This document shows, piece by piece, positions 1-5,473 of a DNA stretch of 10,930 nt. The translations under genes and the position numbers were made by a program. How positions within the stretch are numbered: the stretch's first letter is position 1; the number at the start of each line of letters is the position of its first letter. Under the pieces are notes generated by a model that did not search any database, was not told the DNA's origin, and saw only the letters and a program-made list of their open reading frames with translations. The stretch comes from Candidatus Aenigmatarchaeota archaeon (GTDB taxonomy: Archaea; Aenigmatarchaeota; Aenigmatarchaeia; Aenigmatarchaeales; Aenigmatarchaeaceae), in contig JAFCFQ010000007.1 of the NCBI GenBank assembly GCA_017608545.1, positions 1 to 10,930 of the forward strand, given 5' to 3'.

Positions 1-2
1 AA

Positions 3-1081
3 ATGTCTGAAATTGATATAAAAAAATTCCTTGAAGAAAAAAACCTACCATAGATAAAATTATTGAAAAATATATTCCAAGAAAATTTGATAAAGATTCT
101 TTAAAATTTACTTTTGGTGAACCTAGTTATGAATATAATGTTGAAGCAGCTAATAAAGCAATATCAGAACCTATTTGGGATTTTTTAGATAGGGGAGGAA
201 AAAGATGGCGACCAGTATTATTTTTACTAATTTCAGAGGCTTTAGGAGCTAATCCAGAAAAATTTTTAGATCTAGTTTTATTACCAGAATTATTGCATGA
301 AGGAAGTATAATCATAGATGATATAGAAGATATGAGTAAGGAAAGAAGAAAAAAGCCAGCATTACATTTAATATTTGGAGAAGATATAGCAGTTAATGCA
401 GGCAATGCCCTTTATTATTTGTCTTTATTACCTTTGATAAAGAATAAAGAAAAATTTGATTCTGAGACGTTACTAAAAATTTATGATATTTATTCAAGAG
501 AAATGATAAATATTCATCTTGGCCAAGCAACAGACATAGCATGGCATAAAGGTTTGGCAAATGCGAATGATATAACAGAAGACGAATATTTAGAGATGTG
601 TTCTAATAAAACGGGTTGTATAGCAAGATTATCAGCTAAAATAGCAGCTGTTGTTGCTGGAAAAAATGATGAGGAAATTGAAAAAATTGGAAAATTTGCA
701 GAAACAATTGGTATTGCATTTCAAATCCAAGATGATATTTTAAATTTAAGTGGAAAAGAATTTGCAAAAGGTAAAGGCGGCTTAGGAGAAGATATAACAG
801 AAGGAAAGAGAAGTTTACCAGTTATACATACTCTACAGAAAGCAAATGAAAAAGATAAGAAAAGGTTAATAGAGATTCTCAATATGCATATAGAAGATCA
901 AAAATTGAGAGATGAAGCTATAGAAATAATAAAAAAATATGGTTCTATACAGTATGCAAAAGAAAAGGCGAGGAATATGGTAAAAGAAGCTTGGGAAGGA
1001 ATTGAAAAAATGCTTCCAGAGTCAGACGCCAAAAATAAGTTAAGAGCCTTTGCTTACTATTTGATTGAAAGGAAGATATAA
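3..1081 (+). CDS. Geranylgeranyl diphosphate synthase (polyprenyl synthetase family), 5' end frameshifted
   Basis: Trans-prenyltransferase that condenses IPP with allylic diphosphates to give the C20 precursor of archaeal ether lipids. The main frame is open from position 35 to 1081 but has no ATG or GTG before the catalytic core; the first usable codon is a TTG at 293, which lies after the conserved GGKRWRP motif (about 194-214). A start at ATG 3 encodes MSEIDIKKFLEEKN and meets TAG at 51-53 in the wrong frame; a -1 shift at 38-44 joins both parts into about 359 residues. Numbering the joined protein, GGKRWRP is 65-71, the first Asp-rich motif DDIED is 106-110, QDDILN is about 243-248 and EDITEGKR ends near 270. 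The small residues Gly-Ser just before DDIED, the DDxxN second motif and EDITEGK resemble type III (eukaryote-like) GGPP synthases, recalled from human GGPS1 and yeast BTS1. IPK and IPP isomerase genes lie downstream. Family is certain; chain length and the state of the 5' end are not. The true start could lie upstream of the window. Confidence 0.9.
38..44 (+). other. A AAAAAC slippery heptamer at the frame break of the GGPP synthase gene
   Basis: In the frame of ATG 3 the codons here are GAA AAA AAC, so positions 38-44 read A AAA AAC, a textbook X XXY YYZ site for -1 ribosomal slippage. Slipping here moves decoding exactly into the frame that encodes the prenyl transferase, continuing Pro-Thr-Ile-Asp. 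The zero-frame stop TAG follows at 51-53. The same join would result if the A7 run (37-43) were really A8, so a sequencing or assembly error, or RNA polymerase slippage, explains it equally well. Confidence 0.5.
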
Positions 1082-1091
1082 GGTGAAAAAT

Positions 1092-1268
1092 ATGAAAAGA
1101 AAAAAATTACCAAAAAAATTACCCGTAAACCCTTTTCCTATAGGTAGCTATGAGTGGGATGTAAGAAGAAAGGCAGTAGAATACAACAATCTACCTGAAA
1201 GTGATACAAAAAGAGAGACTGTATACAATGAATGGAAAGAAGCAAATTTACGAGCTCTAATGGATTAA
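1092..1268 (+). CDS. Small basic hypothetical protein (58 aa)
   Basis: Not recognised. ATG 1092 is chosen because AGGTGA (1081-1086) sits about 5 nt upstream as a Shine-Dalgarno site. In-frame GTG 1083 and TTG 1065 would give longer forms, but GTG 1083 lies inside the SD and TTG 1065 overlaps the upstream gene. The protein begins with a Lys/Arg/Pro-rich stretch (MKRKKLPKKLP) and continues into a charged, probably helical segment rich in Glu, Arg, Asn and Trp; it has no Cys pairs and no membrane segment. It lies 10 nt after the GGPP synthase stop and is probably co-transcribed with it. The basic N-terminus could contact nucleic acid or acidic lipid, which is only a guess. Confidence 0.6.
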   Translation: MKRKKLPKKLPVNPFPIGSYEWDVRRKAVEYNNLPESDTKRETVYNEWKEANLRALMD

Positions 1269-1280
1269 AAATATTGAAGT

Positions 1281-1289
1281 TTTAAATTA
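1281..1289 (+). promoter_or_regulatory. TATA-like box for the IPK gene
   Basis: TTTAAATTA is centred about 26 nt before ATG 1311, the standard archaeal TATA-to-start distance when the mRNA is leaderless. No SD precedes the ATG. IPK may therefore have its own promoter rather than depending on read-through from upstream. Confidence 0.5.
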
Positions 1290-1310
1290 AAAAATAGATA
1301 GTTAAATATT

Positions 1311-2111
1311 ATGAAAGATTTAACCTTAGTTAAGCTTGGTGGAAGTCTTATTACTGATAAAACCAAACCATTTACTCCTAGATTAGATGTCATTAAAAGA
1401 TTAGCAAAAGAAATTCATGAAGCTAGAGAAGAAAAAAAGATAAAAATAATCATAGGTCATGGTGGAGGTTCTTTTCCTCACAAACCTGCAAAAGATTATA
1501 GAACAGATTTAGGAATAATAGATAAAGAAAGTTATAAAGGAATATCTACAGTCCAAGATGCAGCGTCAAATCTAAATAGAATTATTGTGAAATCTTTAAT
1601 AGAGATAGGTGAAAATGCTATTTCTATTCAACCTTCTGCAGCTTCAATATCAGAAGGAGGTATAATCAAATATTGGTATTTAGATCCTTTAGAAAATATA
1701 TTAAAATATAATATGCTTCCTGTTATATATGGAGATGTACTTATAGATACTAGAAAGGGCTGTTCTATAATCTCTACAGAAGAAATATTAAATTATTTAT
1801 CAAGAAGATTCAAAGTAAAAAGAATAATTCTTGCTGGAATTGTAGATGGCGTTTTTGATAAAGATCCTATGAAATATTCAGGTGCAAAATTAATACCAGA
1901 AATAAATTCAAAAAATTATCTAGATATCAGAAAATCTCTTGGAGGAAGTGTAGGAATTGATGTTACTGGTGGAATGCTTCATAAGGTTGATAAAATGTTC
2001 GAATTAGTAAAAGAAGGGGTCGAAGCCGAAATAATAAATGGAGAAAAAGAAGGTTATCTTAAAAGAGCTTTATTGGGAGAAAAAGGGTTAGGAACAATAA
2101 TAAAGTTATGA
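1311..2111 (+). CDS. Isopentenyl phosphate kinase
   Basis: Phosphorylates isopentenyl phosphate to IPP with ATP, the last kinase step of the archaeal alternative mevalonate pathway; cytosolic amino-acid-kinase fold. Visible motifs are KLGGSLITDK at 8-17 (nucleotide-binding loop), GHGGGSFPH at 49-57 with His57 as the likely catalytic or phosphate-binding His, YGDVLID in the middle, DGVFDKDP (ATP-site region), DVTGGMLHKV near residue 220 and a C-terminal GTII. The 266-aa length fits the family. The residue before His57 is Pro, where I recall Gly (SFGH) in characterised members. Start ATG 1311 has no SD and a TATA box 26 nt upstream. The GGPP synthase and type 2 IPP isomerase genes flank it, so three isoprenoid steps lie within 3.7 kb. 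A general amino-acid kinase is an unlikely alternative given the SFxH motif and context. Confidence 0.93.
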   Translation: MKDLTLVKLGGSLITDKTKPFTPRLDVIKRLAKEIHEAREEKKIKIIIGHGGGSFPHKPAKDYRTDLGIIDKESYKGISTVQDAASNLNRIIVKSLIEIGENAISIQPSAASISEGGIIKYWYLDPLENILKYNMLPVIYGDVLIDTRKGCSIISTEEILNYLSRRFKVKRIILAGIVDGVFDKDPMKYSGAKLIPEINSKNYLDIRKSLGGSVGIDVTGGMLHKVDKMFELVKEGVEAEIINGEKEGYLKRALLGEKGLGTIIKL

Positions 2112-2167
2112 GTTATTGAAATCATTTTATTAACACATTCTAATAAAAAGAAAAGTATAAAAAGATG

Positions 2168-2175
2168 TATAAATT
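2168..2175 (+). promoter_or_regulatory. TATA-like box for the YkgJ-like gene
   Basis: TATAAATT lies 26 nt (centre) before ATG 2196. This spacing favours ATG 2196 over the in-frame GTG 2187 and implies a leaderless transcript. A second TATA-like stretch (TATAAAAA, about 2156-2163) lies slightly further upstream. Confidence 0.5.
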
Positions 2176-2195
2176 ACTATTTAGTAGTGAAAATT

Positions 2196-2597
2196 ATGGG
2201 TTTTTATAGTAAAAAAGTGTGTGCTATAGATTGTTTAAGTGAGTGTTGTTATTTTCCAAAACCTGGATTACCAATAGAGGAAACAGAGATAAAAAAGTTT
2301 AGAAAAATAGTAAAAAATAATTTGTCTGACTTTCATCCCGAATATAGAAATTTTATTAAAGAAATCGTTGAGAGTAATGAATTTATAGCTATTGATAAGT
2401 TTGGTACGAAATACATAAAATGTGATACAAAAAAGCCAGGATTTGATAGTTGTATGGTACCTTATTATCCTTGTATATTTTTAGCAAATGCTGAAGAATT
2501 TACAAATAAAAACAAACCTTGTATGATATATCCTCATAGATTTTCAATTTGTAAAAATACTACAACAGAAGATTGTTTACCTGGTTTAGAATTATAG
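2196..2597 (+). CDS. Cys-rich protein resembling YkgJ-type Zn/Fe-chelating proteins
   Basis: A 133-residue soluble protein with ten cysteines at 9, 13, 17, 18, 76, 86, 93, 109, 119 and 127. The early C-x3-C-x3-CC cluster and the later CIFL ... KPCMIYPHRFSIC block resemble the YkgJ / CxxCxxCC family (PF03692), whose C-terminal signature is roughly C-x-FL ... C-x-IY-x2-RP-x2-C. Here Phe replaces the usual Pro after Arg. The family is thought to bind Zn or an Fe-S cluster and most members have no established substrate. ATG 2196 is preferred over GTG 2187 because of the TATA spacing. The gene sits between IPK and IPP isomerase; whether it serves lipid metabolism is unknown. Family assignment is by memory of the Cys pattern. 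Confidence 0.6.
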   Translation: MGFYSKKVCAIDCLSECCYFPKPGLPIEETEIKKFRKIVKNNLSDFHPEYRNFIKEIVESNEFIAIDKFGTKYIKCDTKKPGFDSCMVPYYPCIFLANAEEFTNKNKPCMIYPHRFSICKNTTTEDCLPGLEL

Positions 2598-2625
2598 TTA
2601 AAATTTTCAATACAAAATTACTAGA

Positions 2626-2633
2626 TTTATATA
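2626..2633 (+). promoter_or_regulatory. TATA-like box for the IPP isomerase gene
   Basis: TTTATATA is centred about 28 nt before ATG 2658 and there is no SD, consistent with a leaderless start. Confidence 0.5.
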
Positions 2634-2657
2634 TGATACTTAAATAATATTACTAGT

Positions 2658-3686
2658 ATGCTAACAGAACAAAGAAAAAAAGACCATTTAAAAATTTGTA
2701 TAGAAGAAAACGTTGAAACTCAAAAAACAGGTTTTGAAGAAGTATTTCTAATTCACAAATCTTTACCAGAATTAGATCTAAAAGAAATAGATACATCAAC
2801 AGAATTCTTAGGAAAAAAACTCAAATTACCTTTAATAATAGCTGCAATAACAGGGGGCACAGAAGAATCAAAAAAAATAAATAAAGACTTAGCAGAAATA
2901 GCTGAAAAAAAGGGAATTGGATTTTCTTTGGGTTCTCAAAGAGCAATGATAGAGAATCCAAGATTAAAAGATACTTATTATGTGAGAGATATAGCACCAA
3001 ATACCTTGTTATTTGGCAACATAGGAATAACTCAAATAAAAAAGTTTACCATGAATAAAATCAAAAAGGCATTAGATTTTGTTGAGGCAGATGCATTATG
3101 CGTTCACTTAAATCCTGCTCAAGAAATTTTCCAAAAAGAAGGAGATCTTGACTTTAAAAATTTAATACCTTCATTAAAGGAATTATGTAAAAATCTAGAA
3201 TATCCTGTTATTGGGAAAGAAGTGGGTTTCGGTATCAGTAAGGAAGTCGCATCAAAGCTAAAAGAGATAGGCGTAAAAGCAATAGATGTTGGAGGATTTG
3301 GAGGAACAAATTGGATAATTATTGATGGTTTGAGATCTGGAAAAGATTATAATAATTTTAAAAGTTGGGGAATACCGACACCTATATCAATTTTAGAATC
3401 AAGGGTTGGATTACCATTAATTGCAACAGGAGGAATAAGGTCTGGAGTTGATATCGCAAAATCAATTGCCTTGGGAGCAGATATATGTGGAATAGCTTTA
3501 CCATTTTTAAGAATTTTAAAGAAAAAAGGAAAGCAAGGTGTGGAAAAATATATTGATAACTTACAAAAAGAATTAAAGTTTGCAATGTTCTTGACGGGTT
3601 CTAAAAATATAGAAGAATTGAAAAAAGCAAAGTATGTTTTAACTGGAGAAGTTAAAGATTGGGTTGAGCAGAGAAAATTAACATAA
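2658..3686 (+). CDS. fni: Type 2 isopentenyl-diphosphate delta-isomerase (FMN-dependent)
   Basis: Interconverts IPP and DMAPP using reduced FMN; cytosolic TIM-barrel enzyme. The 342-aa length is normal. Diagnostic residues are visible: RKKDHL at 6-11, TGGT at 65-68, GSQR at 92-95, N-x-G-x2-Q at 121-126, VHLNPAQE at 149-156 with the conserved His/Asn/Gln/Glu, KEVGFGIS at 187-194, DVGGFGGTNW at 210-219, WGIPT at about 237-241 and ATGGIRSGVDIAKSIALGA at 256-274, the phosphate-binding loop for FMN. The 210-219 block has Gly-Gly-Phe where many members have Ser-Gly-Ala/Arg. Together with the upstream IPK and GGPP synthase it supplies both C5 units for polyprenyl chain synthesis. Start ATG 2658 has its own TATA box. 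The next gene is convergent. Confidence 0.95.
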   Translation: MLTEQRKKDHLKICIEENVETQKTGFEEVFLIHKSLPELDLKEIDTSTEFLGKKLKLPLIIAAITGGTEESKKINKDLAEIAEKKGIGFSLGSQRAMIENPRLKDTYYVRDIAPNTLLFGNIGITQIKKFTMNKIKKALDFVEADALCVHLNPAQEIFQKEGDLDFKNLIPSLKELCKNLEYPVIGKEVGFGISKEVASKLKEIGVKAIDVGGFGGTNWIIIDGLRSGKDYNNFKSWGIPTPISILESRVGLPLIATGGIRSGVDIAKSIALGADICGIALPFLRILKKKGKQGVEKYIDNLQKELKFAMFLTGSKNIEELKKAKYVLTGEVKDWVEQRKLT

Positions 3687-3718
3687 ATTTATCTTTCTTT
3701 TACTTCTTATATTTTTAA
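3687..3718 (+). terminator. T-rich probable terminator after IPP isomerase
   Basis: Immediately after the stop codon the + strand has repeated T-tracts (TTTATC, TTTCTTTT, TATTTTT) without a clear stem. Oligo-T tracts are the usual archaeal termination signal, and the downstream gene is convergent, so termination is expected here. The overall T-richness of the genome makes this weak evidence. Confidence 0.35.
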
Positions 3719-3979
3719 TTGAGACAATACTTCTCTTATCTCACCTTTTATTTCGCCAAATTGTTGAGCAAAATCAGTTAATTTTCCTGTAATCTTAATC
3801 CATAGTGCAAGAAAACTTGCAAATATCGAGCTGTAAATCGCAACTAAAGATGTGGCAAATTGTTCGTGTGTTAGAAACTCTGGACTATGAGCAATATAAC
3901 TGAAGAGCAAATATAATACAAGCATAATAGAATATATCAGTAATACGATTGCTATTATGTCAATTTTAGATAGTTTCAT
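3707..3979 (-). CDS. Small two-helix membrane protein (90 aa), unknown
   Basis: Not recognised. A hydrophobic segment spans about residues 7-29 and a second about 42-62; the rest (63-90) is a charged, probably amphipathic helix with Lys, Asp, Glu and Gln, expected to face the cytosol if both ends are inside. There is no signal-peptide cleavage motif and no cysteine. The start ATG (3979-3977) overlaps the TGA stop of the 24-aa ORF upstream as ATGA, and no clear SD is present, so translation is probably coupled. A TATA-like stretch near 4000-4009 on the same strand could also give a leaderless message. The architecture is reminiscent of small holins or membrane anchors, but nothing around it supports a phage origin. 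Confidence 0.65.
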   Translation of the reverse strand: MKLSKIDIIAIVLLIYSIMLVLYLLFSYIAHSPEFLTHEQFATSLVAIYSSIFASFLALWIKITGKLTDFAQQFGEIKGEIREVLSQLKI

Positions 3980-4050
3980 GGAACCGCCTTTCCAGTTGAT
4001 AAAATAAAACCTGCGAAGAGTATAAGTGTTATAACATCAGTATCTTTCAT
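3976..4050 (-). CDS. 24-aa hydrophobic mini-protein, coupled to the 90-aa membrane protein
   Basis: An ORF from ATG 4050 to TGA 3976 encodes MKDTDVITLILFAGFILSTG plus four more residues (Lys-Ala-Val-Pro). It has a charged start and a single hydrophobic core (about residues 6-17), which is short for a full membrane span. Three things argue that it is real: its stop overlaps the next start as ATGA; a TATA-like box TTTTATAAAC (4080-4071) is centred about 26 nt before its ATG; and the downstream gene lacks an SD of its own. It could be a regulatory leader peptide or a small membrane subunit. No homolog is known to me, and short ORFs arise often by chance in AT-rich DNA. Confidence 0.45.
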   Translation of the reverse strand: MKDTDVITLILFAGFILSTGKAVP

Positions 4051-4070
4051 AAAATTAAATTTGTTTTTGA

Positions 4071-4080
4071 GTTTATAAAA
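4071..4080 (-). promoter_or_regulatory. TATA-like box for the 24-aa / 90-aa gene pair
   Basis: On the minus strand TTTTATAAAC is centred about 26 nt before ATG 4050, matching the spacing seen for leaderless genes elsewhere in the window. Confidence 0.45.
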
Positions 4081-4117
4081 ATGCACAGCTACTGTAAGTA
4101 GTAATAGAAGAAATTTT

Positions 4118-4158
4118 TAGTTACTAAGATTTGAGAAGTTTTTATAGCTTTGTAACTA
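4118..4158. repeat. Inverted repeat in the gap between two minus-strand genes
   Basis: TAGTTAC (4118-4124) and GTAACTA (4152-4158) are perfect 7-nt inverted arms; after one T-T mismatch AAG/CTT adds three more pairs. The loop is about 19 nt. The 3' arm can also pair in part with a following segment (ACTAAC 4155-4160 with GTCAGT 4168-4173, one mismatch). The rest of 4051-4228 holds no supported gene. This could be a terminator for the zinc-ribbon gene, an operator or part of a small RNA. Confidence 0.35.
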
Positions 4159-4228
4159 ACGGTGATTGTCAGTGAAATCTACCAGGATGTTAATAATAAA
4201 ATAAATTCTTAAATAAGAACTTAATTTG

Positions 4229-4594
4229 CTATTTGAAGTTAAATCCCAGAGGTGTCCTCTTTTTTATAAATGGTATTGGAATTTTACCAAAGAGTTTATA
4301 ACTAGTAACCAAGTAAGCAATGCCTTCTCCTTCGCCTCTAGGTTCATATTTTATTTTTGATTTTGTTCCACACTCTAGACATTCAATTTTACGATTTCCC
4401 ATTATTTCATTTATTCTAGCAGGAGAATTTCTTTTTATTAAAGCATGCATTTCTTTAAGTGAAATTTTGGTTTCACAAATTGGACAAAGACCATAATTAC
4501 CAATAGCTTTTGGAGTTTGTATTGGTTGTAAATAAACTCTCATTTTAATTTCTTTATCTTTGTTAGTTTCAACATCATATATTTTAAATGACAT
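4229..4594 (-). CDS. Zinc-ribbon hypothetical protein (121 aa)
   Basis: Unrecognised family. Two CxxC knuckles, Cys37-Pro-Ile-Cys40 and Cys72-Leu-Glu-Cys75, form a four-Cys zinc site separated by 31 residues with a Lys/Arg-rich helical insert. The N-terminal 30 residues look like a beta-rich segment, and the C-terminus is basic with IPIPFIKKR. No membrane segment is evident. The start ATG 4594 is preceded by AAGGTGATAAA, a clear SD (GGTGA) at good spacing; an AT-rich box at about 4611-4620 may be the TATA element. It is divergent from the HAD/TrmB operon and shares with it a 139-nt intergenic region carrying a long inverted repeat. A nucleic-acid or ribosome-associated role is plausible for such ribbons but not shown. 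Confidence 0.7.
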   Translation of the reverse strand: MSFKIYDVETNKDKEIKMRVYLQPIQTPKAIGNYGLCPICETKISLKEMHALIKRNSPARINEIMGNRKIECLECGTKSKIKYEPRGEGEGIAYLVTSYKLFGKIPIPFIKKRTPLGFNFK

Positions 4595-4616
4595 TTTATC
4601 ACCTTTAACAGCTTTT

Positions 4617-4684
4617 ATTTCTTACTACTATTATGTGGCAAATCAGAATAAATTAATTTTTTACCAATGCTATTAGTAAGAAAT
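4617..4684. repeat. 11-bp perfect inverted repeat between divergent genes, possible operator
   Basis: ATTTCTTACTA (4617-4627) recurs as its exact reverse complement TAGTAAGAAAT (4674-4684), with two more pairs after one mismatch; the arms are separated by 46 nt and their centres by 57 bp. Each arm lies near one of the two divergent starts (4594 minus; 4743 plus). A TrmB-family regulator is encoded in the plus operon, so an operator is a reasonable guess. In DNA this AT-rich an 11-bp match within 140 nt is unlikely by chance but not excluded. Confidence 0.45.
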
Positions 4685-4702
4685 CTTTAAAAAGGAAAAA
4701 GC

Positions 4703-4711
4703 TTTTTAAAG
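4703..4711 (+). promoter_or_regulatory. TATA-like box for the HAD/TrmB operon
   Basis: TTTTTAAAG, preceded by purine-rich AAAGGAAAAAGC that could serve as BRE, predicts transcription starting near 4733. That would place the start at GTG 4734 (leaderless) or give ATG 4743 a leader of about 10 nt. A weaker box GTTTATGTT (4711-4719) lies 27 nt before ATG 4743. Confidence 0.4.
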
Positions 4712-4742
4712 TTTATGTTTTAACTATTTATAAGTGGTAAAT

Positions 4743-5471
4743 ATGGAAATCAGGAAAATTTTTGCAGATTTAAATGACACTTTCATTAAATCTCCATACG
4801 GTAATCCAGATGTTGCAGCGGTTCATGAACTTGATAAAGAATTTCCTGGTGTTTTTAGATACGCTGTGAACAAGCTCTCAGGATTTGGTAGTTGGGAAGA
4901 TCGTGTGATAAGAGCATTTGAATCTTTAGAAGGTATCCCAGAATTTAGATATTATGATGCTTTAGAAAAAGTAACAGAAAAGGTACAAGTTCCAGATCCG
5001 GTAAAAAAAACATTTGATAAGATATCAGATACTGTTAACGAAGTTATTGTTATTAGTGGTTGTTCTGATTATGCTTTAAAAACTATTGTAGAAAAAAAAT
5101 TAAAACCATTATTAGATGCGAATTTTATACTATTTGGAACAAAACTTAATGTTGGTAAAGATGGTTGTTTTAAAAAATTTGTAAAGAGAATATATGGTTA
5201 TTCTGAAAGAGCTAAAATAGCAAAAGAACTTAAAAATGGCGAGTTTTCTGTTAATATTGGAGACAATAAAAGTAACATTAATTGGGGAATGGTGAGAGAG
5301 GGAGATTATGGAATTCTTTTGGCTGATTGGAACAAATGTGATAGAAAAGGAAATATATTCTACGCTAGACAAAAAATTTTACCTGTTGTGATTGATCAAA
5401 TTTTGAAAGAAGAAAAATCAACCCGAAAAAGTAAAATGTTTATGTCTATACCAATTTGTAAAACGGTGTGA
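4743..5471 (+). CDS. HAD-superfamily-like protein with Asn at two usual Asp positions
   Basis: A 242-residue protein with the order of HAD motifs. Motif I is FADLNDT at 7-13: Asp9 fits the nucleophile, but the acid/base position (+2) is Asn11. Motif II is VISG with Ser105. Motif III is a Lys, most likely Lys158 in the SERAKIAKEL stretch. Motif IV is IGDNKSNI at 172-179, where Asp174 is kept and the second acidic position is Asn178. The insert between motifs I and II (about 14-100) would form a helical cap. The layout is phosphoserine-phosphatase-like; the two Asn residues suggest weak or altered catalysis, or a binding role. GTG 4734 is an alternative start. The TrmB gene begins right at its stop, so the pair is an operon; the HAD protein may make or sense the ligand of the regulator, which is inference. 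Confidence 0.72.
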   Translation: MEIRKIFADLNDTFIKSPYGNPDVAAVHELDKEFPGVFRYAVNKLSGFGSWEDRVIRAFESLEGIPEFRYYDALEKVTEKVQVPDPVKKTFDKISDTVNEVIVISGCSDYALKTIVEKKLKPLLDANFILFGTKLNVGKDGCFKKFVKRIYGYSERAKIAKELKNGEFSVNIGDNKSNINWGMVREGDYGILLADWNKCDRKGNIFYARQKILPVVIDQILKEEKSTRKSKMFMSIPICKTV

Positions 5472-5473
5472 AT

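Noticed and set aside
127..405. Minus-strand ORF of 92 codons opposite the GGPP synthase
   Set aside because: It lies opposite conserved prenyl-transferase motifs (GGKRWRP, DDIED) and has no matching signals; a shadow.
3382..3585. Minus-strand ORF of 67 codons inside the IPP isomerase gene
   Set aside because: It covers the FMN phosphate-binding region of a well-supported gene; a shadow.
4174..4206. Plus-strand mini-ORF of 10 codons (GTG 4173 region) after a TATA-like box
   Set aside because: Too short, GTG start and no coding signal; noted only as part of the possible small RNA region.
5130..5372. Minus-strand ORF of 80 codons inside the HAD-like gene
   Set aside because: It lies opposite motif IV and has no promoter or SD; a shadow.
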